Shown: positions 1 to 6,101, counted from the first letter of the stretch. The stretch is 14,705 bases of DNA from an uncultured Rhodospirillales bacterium (GCA_937873165.1 CALMVH010000343.1:1-14705); one strand, 5' to 3'. Program-made: numbers and translations. The notes: generated from the sequence alone by a model not told the origin.

Positions 1-137
1 CGCCAGGCGAACAGCTTGCACGACAGGCGGCCGTCGAACACGCCGACGCTGACCCAGCCCATGTGCAGAATCCAGCCGAACAGCGTTTCCTCAAGATGCG
101 GGCTGACCCAGCCGCCGAACTCGATAATGACCGTCAT
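1..137 (-). CDS. Unknown phage protein, partial (C-terminus outside window)
   Basis: An open frame on the minus strand begins with ATG at 137 and runs off the left edge after 45 codons. It begins MTVIIEFGGWVSPHLEETLF and is hydrophobic and tryptophan-rich. Its ATG overlaps the TGA of the upstream gene in an ATGA arrangement, the usual sign of translational coupling in a phage operon. I do not recognise the family. It is probably a further member of the leftward early operon headed by the Cro-like gene. Confidence 0.5.
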   Translation of the reverse strand, partial: MTVIIEFGGWVSPHLEETLFGWILHMGWVSVGVFDGRLSCKLFAW

Positions 138-487
138 CGTCTCTCCAGTAGGCTGAGAAGGGCGGCGCGTTGCGCGTCGTTGATGGCGGGCGTGCCGGGG
201 TCACGGTCGGCCAGGCGGCAGACGAGATCGAAGATGTCGTCGTCCTCGCGCATCAGGCGGATAGTCGTGGCGAGGTTCGGCGTGTTGCGCGCCTCCAGCC
301 AGTTGCGGGCCGCGTCCTCGTTGCTGCCAGCGACCCGGGCCAGGCGCTTGGCAGCCCCGCGCAGCTCGCCGTACTTCCGGCGCAGCGTGTCGCCGAAGGC
401 TTCGGTCACGTAGTGGGTGGAAAGGTCAGTCACCGGAGTTTTCACCGGTTTGTGGGTCAAAGTTCTGCAGGTATTCGGTCGAGACAT
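134..487 (-). CDS. Small HTH-like phage regulator or unknown early protein
   Basis: The likely product has 117 residues. The start at 487 is chosen because a GGAG sits 9 bases upstream of the ATG; an earlier in-frame ATG at 550 lacks a ribosome binding site. The central part (about residues 28-95) is mostly helical, with the pattern AAKRLARVAGSNEDAARNWL followed by an Asn-rich turn and another helix. This is like small helix-turn-helix proteins often found in alphaproteobacterial prophage early regions. The stop overlaps the next gene by ATGA. A regulatory role is inferred from fold pattern and position only. Confidence 0.6.
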   Translation of the reverse strand: MSRPNTCRTLTHKPVKTPVTDLSTHYVTEAFGDTLRRKYGELRGAAKRLARVAGSNEDAARNWLEARNTPNLATTIRLMREDDDIFDLVCRLADRDPGTPAINDAQRAALLSLLERR

Positions 488-641
488 CGCGGGGCGCTCC
501 ATGGTGTGTTGTGGAGCGCCGGGATGCTTGCCCGACGGAGAGAGGCCCATTGTCGAAGGTGGATGAAACGGAACGGTTCGTATTGCGGATGCGGGTGTTG
601 CAGCACCCCTCCGCGCCGTTCCTGGTGACGGAGACGAGCAT
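426..641 (-). CDS. Hypothetical small protein downstream of the Cro-like gene
   Basis: This 71-residue frame starts with an ATG at 641 that shares its A with the TAA stop of the Cro-like gene (TAATG), and an AGGAG lies 7 bases upstream. That is good evidence for translation. Against it, the composition is unremarkable (rich in Ser, Thr, Arg and Asn), no motif is recognised, and it overlaps the following gene by about 60 bases. I keep it as a probable but unproven small early gene. Confidence 0.4.
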   Translation of the reverse strand: MLVSVTRNGAEGCCNTRIRNTNRSVSSTFDNGPLSVGQASRRSTTHHGAPRDVSTEYLQNFDPQTGENSGD

Positions 642-871
642 TAGGCGGCTCCTAGTTCTGGCTGTTCCTGAAGCTCGAAATCGTCGGAACGAAACTGAAG
701 TCCCTCGGCTTCGCCTACCTGCATCAGAAGTCGCGTTGCGTCACCGGGGATGCTGCCCCTGACGCGCCACATGCTCATGGCATTGACGGTGTTCACGAAG
801 CCGACATCGGTTAGCTTCCGATGGGCTTCGTTGCGTCCGCCAAGCTTGATGATCGCAGGAAACTCTAACAT
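641..871 (-). CDS. Cro-like HTH transcriptional regulator
   Basis: The 76-residue product starts MLEFPAIIKLGGRNEAHRKL. It shows the pattern of compact Cro/YdaS-type DNA-binding proteins: a first helix, LGG, a short second helix, a recognition segment ending in MSMWRVRGSIPG (about residues 32-43), then a last helix and an acidic tail. The W-x-x-x-G-x-IP signature is typical of this group. It is divergent from the CI-like repressor gene, and a perfect TAACA-N3-TGTTA operator (866-878) overlaps its start codon, so it is probably repressed by CI and itself acts on the same region. It heads the leftward early operon. Confidence 0.75.
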   Translation of the reverse strand: MLEFPAIIKLGGRNEAHRKLTDVGFVNTVNAMSMWRVRGSIPGDATRLLMQVGEAEGLQFRSDDFELQEQPELGAA

Positions 872-945
872 TCTGTTATGAGTACACCAGAACGGTGCGG
901 CATAGCAATAACAAAACGTGCTCTATCGATACAACGTTTTGTTAT
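866..945. promoter_or_regulatory. Cro/CI divergent control region with repressor operators
   Basis: Three related sites are visible: a perfect TAACA-TTC-TGTTA at 866-878, a partial TAACA-AAA-CGTGC at 909-921, and CAACG-TTT-TGTTA at 932-944. The last two also form perfect 11-bp inverted arms (908-918 and 935-945) separated by 16 bp. The first site covers the start codon of the Cro-like gene; the last ends at the preferred start codon of the repressor. The same motif recurs at 6158-6214. I infer that this is the operator of the element's own repressor; no clear -35/-10 pair could be assigned. Confidence 0.7.
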
Positions 946-1651
946 GCCAAATCCCCATATGGATTTTGGAGAACGGCTTAAGGAGCGTATGCAGGAACTT
1001 GAGCTAGGGACGGCCGATCTGGCGCGCCGCCTAGACATCGAACAACCGCGCCTACGGTATTACCTCAACAGCCAGCGCGAACCCGACTACGACCTACTGG
1101 TCCGCATCTGCGAGCAATTACGGACCTCGCCGGACTGGATCCTGGGTGTGTCCGAGGATCAGCGAAGCATTGCGGCGGAGTCCGACGAACCTCCCGAAAT
1201 CAACGTGCCGCAGGAATACATCCGGGTTCCAATCGCGAGCATTCGCGCTGGCATGGGTGGACCCGGCGGCATCGTTTCGGAAAAGCCAGAAGGGTTTCGA
1301 TACCTACCACCTGACGACCTAAGCGGTGTGCACGCCCAGCACGACGATCTTTGGATCATCAAGGTTTACGGTCCGTCGATGGAACCGTTCCTGCAAAATG
1401 ATGACTTCGTGATGGTCGATATCGGAAACAAGACGCCCAGCCCCCCAGGCGTATTTGTCGTTTGGGACGGGTCTGGCTACGTCTGCAAGTTCGTAGAGCG
1501 TGTGACTGGCGCCTCGATGCCGATGGTGCGCCTCATCTCTGAAAATCCTCGGTTCCGACCAACCGAGCACACCTTCAGCGAAAGCGGCGAACTAGACGGG
1601 AGCGAGGCCTATATCCTCGGCCGCGTCGTTTGGATGCAAAGGAAAATGTGA
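944..1651 (+). CDS. CI/LexA-like phage repressor (HTH plus S24 peptidase)
   Basis: The product is 235 residues from the ATG at 944. In-frame ATGs at 878 and 959 are alternatives; none has a good ribosome binding site, and a leaderless start, as for lambda cI from PRM, is possible. Residues about 7-68 form an HTH_3-type DNA-binding domain. The C-terminal half is a LexA/S24 domain: an Ala-Gly pair at 102-103 in IRAGMGG matches a self-cleavage site, Ser145 lies in VYGPSMEP and Lys182 in YVCKFVERV. The 37-residue Ser-Lys spacing equals that of LexA (S119/K156). The sequence therefore supports a cleavable, SOS-responsive repressor that maintains lysogeny. It overlaps the next gene by TGATG. Confidence 0.9.
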   Translation: MPNPHMDFGERLKERMQELELGTADLARRLDIEQPRLRYYLNSQREPDYDLLVRICEQLRTSPDWILGVSEDQRSIAAESDEPPEINVPQEYIRVPIASIRAGMGGPGGIVSEKPEGFRYLPPDDLSGVHAQHDDLWIIKVYGPSMEPFLQNDDFVMVDIGNKTPSPPGVFVVWDGSGYVCKFVERVTGASMPMVRLISENPRFRPTEHTFSESGELDGSEAYILGRVVWMQRKM

Positions 1652-1872
1652 TGAAGGAAAGAACAGTGCGCCGATCTACTCTCGCCTTTCTCCTGTTCAG
1701 CAGCCTAGGGTTAAACGGTTGCCTTGCAGAGCGTATCGAGAATGAGGAGCGTCTAAAGGACGACGAAACATCCTATCGCCAATGTCTATTGGAGCACACT
1801 GCTCAGCCTGACCAGTGCGCAGCGCTGAAACAACTGTACGATGAAGACAGCAAGAACCTCACGACGTTTTGA
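1651..1872 (+). CDS. Small lipoprotein in the repressor operon
   Basis: The 73-residue product starts at an ATG sharing one base with the repressor stop, with AAAGGA about 8 bases upstream. The N-terminus has a basic start (MKERTVRR), a hydrophobic stretch and a lipobox ending LNGC (Cys24), so it should be exported and lipidated. The mature part is about 50 residues, charged, and has two further Cys residues (in YRQCLLE and DQCAAL) that could form a disulfide. No family is recognised. Co-expression with the repressor implies that it is made in the lysogen, where it could modify the cell envelope. Confidence 0.7.
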   Translation: MKERTVRRSTLAFLLFSSLGLNGCLAERIENEERLKDDETSYRQCLLEHTAQPDQCAALKQLYDEDSKNLTTF

Positions 1873-1875
1873 CAA

Positions 1876-2067
1876 ATGAACTACGACGCCCAGGACGCCC
1901 AAATGGCCGCCGGCAACTTCGACCTGCCGGACTGGGCGCTGTACGCCAGCGGCACGATGATTGCTGCGGCGTGCCTGTATCAGGCTTGGCGCTGGTGGAG
2001 GATGGCGCCGGTACGGCGGGCTCCTGCACAGGCGACAAGTGACGATCAGGAAGTTGGGCCATGGTGA
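1876..2067 (+). CDS. Small single-pass membrane protein
   Basis: The 63-residue product follows the lipoprotein stop after 3 bases. A polar N-terminus (about 20 residues) is followed by a predicted membrane helix, LYASGTMIAAACLYQAWRWW (about residues 22-41), then a basic and Pro/Ala-rich tail, suggesting one transmembrane segment with the C-terminus inside. No clear ribosome binding site is seen, so it may depend on coupling to the gene before it. The last bases overlap the start of the next gene by 7. The function is unknown; neighbours suggest a lysogeny-expressed accessory protein. Confidence 0.5.
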   Translation: MNYDAQDAQMAAGNFDLPDWALYASGTMIAAACLYQAWRWWRMAPVRRAPAQATSDDQEVGPW

Positions 2068-2318
2068 ACCCGATGAATGAGCCTGACGACGAGCAGCGCG
2101 GGCATATCCTCGCCGCCCTGACTCTGCAGATGGCCACTACCAATCTGCTCGTACAAAAGGGCTTGCTCACCTGGGCTGAGGTCAAGGACCTGCTCGACCG
2201 GGCCACGCTCAGCATGGAGCAGGAGGGTATCAGCGATCAGGTTGAGGCGCACGCCCACAAGCTGCTGAACCAGCTGATGCTGTCGATCGAGCAGCAGATC
2301 GCACCGGTGGAGCACTGA
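2061..2318 (+). CDS. Small helical protein of unknown function
   Basis: The 85-residue product starts at 2061, with CAGGAAG placed 7 bases upstream of the ATG. It is acidic and almost fully helical in pattern, with leucine-rich amphipathic stretches (for example TLQMATTNLLVQKGLLTWAE and AHKLLNQLMLSIEQQ), which suggests an oligomerising helical protein. It lacks a signal peptide or membrane segment. It overlaps the preceding membrane protein gene. I do not recognise the family. It belongs by position to the repressor operon. Confidence 0.6.
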   Translation: MVNPMNEPDDEQRGHILAALTLQMATTNLLVQKGLLTWAEVKDLLDRATLSMEQEGISDQVEAHAHKLLNQLMLSIEQQIAPVEH

Positions 2319-2382
2319 CAACCAGGAACCGCAAACTATCCACAGCGTTTGAGCCCGTTACTTAAATTTCAGGAGAACTCTA

Positions 2383-2550
2383 ATGGCTTCGAACAAACCT
2401 TCCGAAGACAAGCCCGCCGTCGACAAGCCGAACTTGCATCCCAAGCCCACCGACCCGACCGGAACGCGATCGATCGAACCTGGTGCCCGATCGAAGACGA
2501 AGACAGACGATGCATCCGCTGAGGAGCAGCCGGAGGGCCATCCAACGTGA
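2383..2550 (+). CDS. Short disordered hydrophilic protein
   Basis: A 55-codon gene starts at ATG 2383 behind a strong AGGAGA (2371-2376) and ends in a TGA that overlaps the GTG start of the next gene (GTGA). The product begins MASNKPSEDKPAVDKPNLHP. It consists almost wholly of Lys, Pro, Asp, Glu, Ser and Thr, with no hydrophobic core, so it should be intrinsically disordered. The good ribosome binding site and the stop-start overlap support real translation. The function is unknown. Confidence 0.6.
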   Translation: MASNKPSEDKPAVDKPNLHPKPTDPTGTRSIEPGARSKTKTDDASAEEQPEGHPT

Positions 2551-2747
2551 CCTTCACCACCACCGAACTCGATGCTGAGCCTGCGCCGCCGGAGCTGATG
2601 CAGCGCATTCGGGAGCGGGTGCAGGAGATCGCTCGAGCGTCGGGTCTCAGTGAAGATCAAGTGCAGTACGAGCTGGAGATCGCCTCAGCGAGTCCGAAGG
2701 CTATGGCGGCTTACCTGAACCAGGCGCTGGCGGCGAATGATGGGTGA
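2547..2747 (+). CDS. Small helical protein, last gene of the repressor-side operon
   Basis: The 66-residue product starts at GTG 2547, overlapping the previous TGA, with GGAGG about 11 bases upstream. After a short polar start it has two or three helices (PELMQRIRERVQEIARAS, then SEDQVQYELEIA, then AMAAYLNQALA). The arrangement resembles a small winged or UBA-like helical bundle, but no specific family can be named. Translational coupling with the disordered 55-residue protein suggests that the two work together. Confidence 0.55.
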   Translation: MTFTTTELDAEPAPPELMQRIRERVQEIARASGLSEDQVQYELEIASASPKAMAAYLNQALAANDG

Positions 2748-2926
2748 AGGTGACGCAGCGCATATCGACGGAGCGTTGAGACACAAGATGTAGGCCGCGT
2801 TCGCTGTATAACCACCAATGTTCTTCTAATGTTCTGACTTCTATATGGCTAACATAAGGGAGTCAACACCGAAGATTCGTAGACTTTTACAATCATAACT
2901 GTATCCTGAACAGGCGAGGCGAAAAG

Positions 2927-2958
2927 CAAAAAACCCTGGTTCGTGGCCAGGGCTTTTC
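2927..2958. terminator. Probable bidirectional rho-independent terminator
   Basis: A 6-bp GC-rich stem (CCCTGG at 2934-2939, CCAGGG at 2947-2952) with a 7-base loop is preceded by a run of A residues and followed by CTTTTC. It lies between the end of the repressor-side operon (2747) and the BstA-like gene, and would insulate the two. The 310-base gene-free stretch 2748-3057 otherwise contains AT-rich sequence and the inverted repeats listed next. Confidence 0.6.
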
Positions 2959-2967
2959 GTCGAACTT

Positions 2968-3035
2968 AACGGATGAAGCCGTTGCGTATCGCTCGATCTC
3001 GTGACCTTACCGGTCACAGTTAGGTGCGTCAACGG
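2968..3035. repeat. Cluster of inverted repeats just upstream of the BstA-like gene
   Basis: Short inverted repeats are packed in front of the gene: AACGG/CCGTT (2968-2972 and 2979-2983), GTGACC/GGTCAC (3001-3006 and 3012-3017), and CCGTTG at 2979-2984 matched by CAACGG at 3030-3035. In characterised BstA loci, a DNA element near the gene start (aba) gives self-immunity. This cluster is a positional candidate for that role or for an operator. The match is by location and architecture, not by sequence. Confidence 0.4.
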
Positions 3036-3057
3036 TTTCCACATGATGGGGATCAGT

Positions 3058-4023
3058 ATGGATGAAAGTATAAATCCGCGCACCGGTTATTCAAGCAAAA
3101 ACAATGTTTTAGTACCTAACAAGGCGCCGAACCCGCGCACTGCTTTACAGGGCAAGCTGGATTTAAAGATCCAGCGCGAAATAGAAATTGACGGCATTGG
3201 AATGGGGGTGTTGTCCGACGGTACGCCATTCTTGACAGGGCGAGGGCTTGCGCGCCTTTGTGGCGTTGACAGTTCGCGCATCAGCGAAATGAGTGCTGAC
3301 TGGAGCAGGGATCCAGGACCACCCGTTCCAACTAAAGTAAAGGAAATCCTTCGGGGTAGGGGATTTTCTTTTACACAGCCTTGTATACAAATTCAAAATG
3401 AGAATGGATTTTCGTCTGCTTACCCAGACTCTGTGTGCCTTGCGGTTCTTGAGTACTATGCATTTGATGCCCCAACCCTTCGAGAGCAAGCACGAAATAA
3501 CTTCAGGCTCTTAGCTGGCCATGCTTTACATGACTTCATTTATAAGAATGTCGGATATGATTCTCGAAGCCCGGTTCCAGAGAACTGGCGTCAGTATCAT
3601 GATCGTATTTCCCTTACATACGGTTCTGTACCCCTAGGTTACTTTAGTGTCTTTAAAGAAATAGCGGAAATGATAGTGACGCTCGGGCAGTCAGGTCTCA
3701 ATATTGATAGTACGTTCATACCGGATGGAAGTGTTGGTATCCATTGGGGAAAGCACTGGGAAGATATGAACCTATGCTCGACTTTTGGAAAACGGATTAA
3801 GTGGGCTCATAATTACCCTGCTTATTTTCCTCAAGCACGTTCAAACCCGCAGCATCCATGGTGTTACCCCGATGTCGCTCTTGCCGAATTTCGGCGGTGG
3901 ATGAGAGAAAATTACGTGGGAGATGGCAAATTTGACGCTTACATCACTAAAAAGGTTCGCGATAAGGAGTTGCCGGCTTCGTTCGGGCATTTGGCTATCG
4001 CAGCGTACTCCCGGCGTAACTAA
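3058..4023 (+). CDS. bstA: BstA-like prophage-encoded phage-defence (abortive infection) protein
   Basis: The 321-residue product starts at ATG 3058, 5 bases after GGGGA; upstream in-frame starts at 3001 and 3043 have poorer sites. The N-terminal half has a KilA-N/antirepressor-like segment (about residues 42-82, with FLTGRGLARLCGVDSSRISE). It is followed by blocks that I associate with BstA proteins: YPDSVCLAVLEYYAFDA (122-138), FIYKNVGYD (160-168), YHDR (180-183), and HNYPAYFPQARSNPQ (251-265), then a helical C-terminus. BstA is about the same length and stops phage replication in the infected cell. The gene is clearly AT-richer than its neighbours, a sign of separate acquisition, and stands alone behind a terminator. 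The family call rests on recalled motifs, not on an alignment. Confidence 0.7.
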   Translation: MDESINPRTGYSSKNNVLVPNKAPNPRTALQGKLDLKIQREIEIDGIGMGVLSDGTPFLTGRGLARLCGVDSSRISEMSADWSRDPGPPVPTKVKEILRGRGFSFTQPCIQIQNENGFSSAYPDSVCLAVLEYYAFDAPTLREQARNNFRLLAGHALHDFIYKNVGYDSRSPVPENWRQYHDRISLTYGSVPLGYFSVFKEIAEMIVTLGQSGLNIDSTFIPDGSVGIHWGKHWEDMNLCSTFGKRIKWAHNYPAYFPQARSNPQHPWCYPDVALAEFRRWMRENYVGDGKFDAYITKKVRDKELPASFGHLAIAAYSRRN

Positions 4024-4049
4024 GAGAAGCTCATTGCAGTAACGTTTAT

Positions 4050-4121
4050 TTACCGCCTCCGCTCCGCCTGGTACTCCTCGAACTCGTCCAGGCTCTCCCT
4101 CGCATCCAGCCGCCGTCGCCT
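4050..4121 (-). pseudogene. Remnant of the 3' end of a PLD-nuclease gene
   Basis: The minus strand encodes RRRRLDARESLDEFEEYQAE, then three Arg codons and a stop (4050-4052). The tail of the intact PLD gene at 5547 reads RDRLEESETLAEYEEYAAER, then Lys-Arg-stop. At DNA level about three quarters of 63 aligned bases agree by hand count (4050-4112 against 5547-5609). Upstream of about 4121 the similarity stops and no HKD motif is present. It is therefore a truncated copy, in direct orientation with the intact gene, and probably a scar of recombination in the cargo block. Confidence 0.6.
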
Positions 4122-4152
4122 CGCAGCATGGCGGGTTTGCTGGTGGAACGGT

Positions 4153-4506
4153 TTACCTACCCGGCATCGGCACCACCGTTTGGTAAGCCGGCCGGCCGAT
4201 ATGCGTCAACGCAATCCCGCGCGCCTCTTCATTGTTCACGATCACGATAACCGAGGGCGTATCCTGGTTCGCCCATATAGACGCGTTTGGAATTCTAGAG
4301 AGCGTCGACTTGTCGGCGGGCATGCGGTCAAGGTCTTCAAGCAAGATCGTTTGAATTCGGTCGGTGAAGCGATCGATCCGGCTTCTCTCCTCTTCCCGCG
4401 ACCCGAAAAGATAGCCCAACACCCGAGCACCTGGCCCTGCGTAACCCGACTCCATCAGGCCTGCCGTCACGGTCTGGAATTCACATAGCTTTTCACTGTT
4501 TAACAT
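4153..4506 (-). CDS. Unknown protein, paralogue A of a tandem pair
   Basis: The 117-residue product starts at 4506 behind AAAGGA (6-base spacing). It has a helical N-terminal half and a beta-rich C-terminal part. It aligns with the next gene over its whole length: shared features include P-x-ARVLGYLFGS (about 25-36), a central amphipathic helix (ERSRIDRFTDRIQTILLEDL), and the C-terminal block TPSVIVIVNNEEARGIAL followed by THIGRPAYQ. No signal peptide or membrane helix is seen. I do not recognise the family. It is the second gene of a two-gene operon convergent with the BstA-like gene, with only the PLD remnant between. Confidence 0.7.
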   Translation of the reverse strand: MLNSEKLCEFQTVTAGLMESGYAGPGARVLGYLFGSREEERSRIDRFTDRIQTILLEDLDRMPADKSTLSRIPNASIWANQDTPSVIVIVNNEEARGIALTHIGRPAYQTVVPMPGR

Positions 4507-4534
4507 CGCTGATCCTTTCTCCTACAACGCGACC

Positions 4535-4885
4535 TTACCCCGGCTGAACCTGATGTTGGTACTGCGGTCGCCCGAGGTTCAACAAAGCCGCACCGTGGCT
4601 CTCAGTATTGTGGACGATAACGATGGCCTTGCTAGGTGAAGTGAAAACAAGCGCGCCCGGCATGACCAGCTCTTGGTGGCTTGTCGGGATATCTCCAGCA
4701 GTCTTCGAAGCTTGCTTTGCCAGCGTACGAAGGCGAGCCCCGAACTTTTCCATTTTGGCATCGAGATCGCTGGACGACGCGAAGAGATATTTCATCACGC
4801 GGGATGATGGCTTGGCTATGCCCAGCCTGCTGAACGCCTGAACTTCTGCCATAAAGTACGCGGGTGTTCCGTCGTCAGATACCAT
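4535..4885 (-). CDS. Unknown protein, paralogue B of a tandem pair
   Basis: The 116-residue product is assigned to the ATG at 4885, just after CGGAG; a longer frame to 4993 lacks such a site and would break the length match with paralogue A. Conserved positions relative to A include SRVMKYLFASS, KMEKFGARLRTL, and SPSKAIVIVHNTESHGAALL followed by NLGRPQYQ. The middle segment between the helix and the strands is divergent, so the pair arose by an old duplication or came in together. The 28-base gap to paralogue A indicates one transcript. The function is unknown. Confidence 0.7.
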   Translation of the reverse strand: MVSDDGTPAYFMAEVQAFSRLGIAKPSSRVMKYLFASSSDLDAKMEKFGARLRTLAKQASKTAGDIPTSHQELVMPGALVFTSPSKAIVIVHNTESHGAALLNLGRPQYQHQVQPG

Positions 4886-5045
4886 GCAGCCTCCGTATGT
4901 TCTACAGAAGCTATCAAGAAAAAAGCGAGCCCTGCAACAGGTTATCGCTTTCGCGCGGCCTAGATATCCCCAAACTCCACCTACTTCGCGCACCCTCTCA
5001 GGCCCCTCTTTGGGTGCCTTTGCCGCTCACAAACCATCGTTTTTA

Positions 5046-5088
5046 GCTCGAAACGAGCGTTTTCTCGCCATCGTCATACATCCGTATG
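5046..5088. promoter_or_regulatory. Inverted repeats in the divergent region between paralogue B and the RHH gene
   Basis: GCTCG-AAA-CGAGC (5046-5058), flanked by T runs, and CATAC-N4-GTATG (5075-5088) lie in the 239-base divergent gap (4886-5124). Ribbon-helix-helix proteins usually bind short inverted or tandem repeats near their own genes, so either could be an autoregulatory operator for the adjacent RHH protein. The first could also be a weak terminator hairpin. No -35/-10 pair is assigned. Confidence 0.35.
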
Positions 5089-5124
5089 CAGCGCATCAAA
5101 ACAGCGATTGCAGGCGGTCGCACC

Positions 5125-5550
5125 ATGTACATGGTCCAGGATTCACACGCACTATATGAAACAGAGCTCATCATCTCTATCTCCATCGACTCCCATCTGG
5201 TTAATCGGAACGTCACCTGCCAAGGGCGTCGGACAAGCATGCGGCTGGAACCAGAACACTGGGAAAGCCTGACGTTCATCGCCAAGCGCGAGGGCGTCCA
5301 GCTAGGTACGCTGGTCAACCTGATCGACGGTCGCCGTCGGAACAGGCAGTCCCTGACTTCAGCCGCTCGTGTGTTCATCACCTACTGGTACAAAGCGCGA
5401 TATGCCGAGACACTCCTGAAACCCATCGGCCTGACCACGCCCGTGGCTCGCATGTGGAAGACAGTCCGCATCTTGAAATCGGTGAAAGAGATCAACGTGC
5501 AGCTTGCGAAGAAGGGTCAGTACCTGGTTCGTGATGGGCGCCGCGTTTAG
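5125..5550 (+). CDS. Ribbon-helix-helix (RHH_4-type) DNA-binding protein
   Basis: The 141-residue product is assigned to ATG 5125, which has AGGCGG 7 bases upstream; ATGs at 5086 and 5131 are alternatives. The core, about residues 35-90, matches the RHH_4 pattern: a short strand ending in GRRTSMRLEPEHW, a helix containing ESLTFIAKREG, then TLVNLIDGRR and SLTSAARVFITYWY. RHH_4 proteins are typical of alphaproteobacteria and are presumed transcriptional regulators. An extra basic C-terminal tail (about 50 residues) is longer than in the minimal family. The gene is divergent from the paralogue pair and ends 4 bases inside the PLD gene's 3' end, convergently. Confidence 0.7.
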   Translation: MYMVQDSHALYETELIISISIDSHLVNRNVTCQGRRTSMRLEPEHWESLTFIAKREGVQLGTLVNLIDGRRRNRQSLTSAARVFITYWYKARYAETLLKPIGLTTPVARMWKTVRILKSVKEINVQLAKKGQYLVRDGRRV

Positions 5551-6101
5551 CGTTTCCGCTCCGCCGCATATTCCTCATACTCTGCCAGGGTCTCGCTCTC
5601 CTCCAGCCGATCCCGGAAGTTCCTGTCGTAGGCCTCCGCCACGCGCGGATCATGGATCGTCAGCAGGTTCTCCGCATTGTGCTTGTCGGCAGCCGTTGAC
5701 CAGTTGAACGAGCCGGTTAGCACCGTCGACCGGTCGATCACCATCACCTTGTTGTGCGCGATGTGAGGTTCGTAATCGATCCACACCGGGATGCCGGCCT
5801 GCGCCAACACCATGGCTTTGCTGCCGCGCTCCTTCGGTCCAGTCTTGTCGCTGATCAGCCGGACGTGCACGCCGCGGAGGGATGCGGCCACCAGCGCTTT
5901 CGCGATGTGCGGCTCGGTGAAATTGTACGCCTGCATGTCGATCGTGCGCTCGGCCGCGTTGATCTGCTCCACCGCGACCATCGCACAGTCGTCAGGTCCT
6001 GGTGTGAAGCAGACATCCATGTCGCCGATTGTCTCGGCACTGGTGGGCGCGGCAAGGAAGGTGAGGAGCGCTGCGAGAGCTATGTTTCGAAGGATAAGCA
6101 T
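5547..6101 (-). CDS. Secreted phospholipase D-family nuclease (Nuc/EndA-like, single HKD motif)
   Basis: The 184-residue product has a clear Sec signal peptide (residues 1-22, cleavage after SA) and one HKD catalytic motif, H116-N-K118 with D123, followed by TGSFNW (129-134) and N142/E144. Small one-HKD PLD proteins of this size, such as Nuc, act as dimeric periplasmic or secreted endonucleases. Two Cys residues (31, 39) near the mature N-terminus could form a disulfide. The C-terminus is a highly charged helix. The promoter side faces the repressor operators at 6158-6214, so the gene may be under the same control as the RecT operon. A DNase role is inferred from the family; lipid substrates are possible but less likely. 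Confidence 0.85.
   Translation of the reverse strand: MLILRNIALAALLTFLAAPTSAETIGDMDVCFTPGPDDCAMVAVEQINAAERTIDMQAYNFTEPHIAKALVAASLRGVHVRLISDKTGPKERGSKAMVLAQAGIPVWIDYEPHIAHNKVMVIDRSTVLTGSFNWSTAADKHNAENLLTIHDPRVAEAYDRNFRDRLEESETLAEYEEYAAERKR

Noticed and set aside
2846..2860. TAACATAAGGG as another repressor operator upstream of the BstA-like gene
   Set aside because: Only the first half-site matches TAACA-N3-TGTTA; the second half does not, so it is within chance expectation.
4180..4488. 102-codon plus-strand frame opposite paralogue A
   Set aside because: It has no ribosome binding site and no domain pattern, while the minus frame is conserved between two paralogues.
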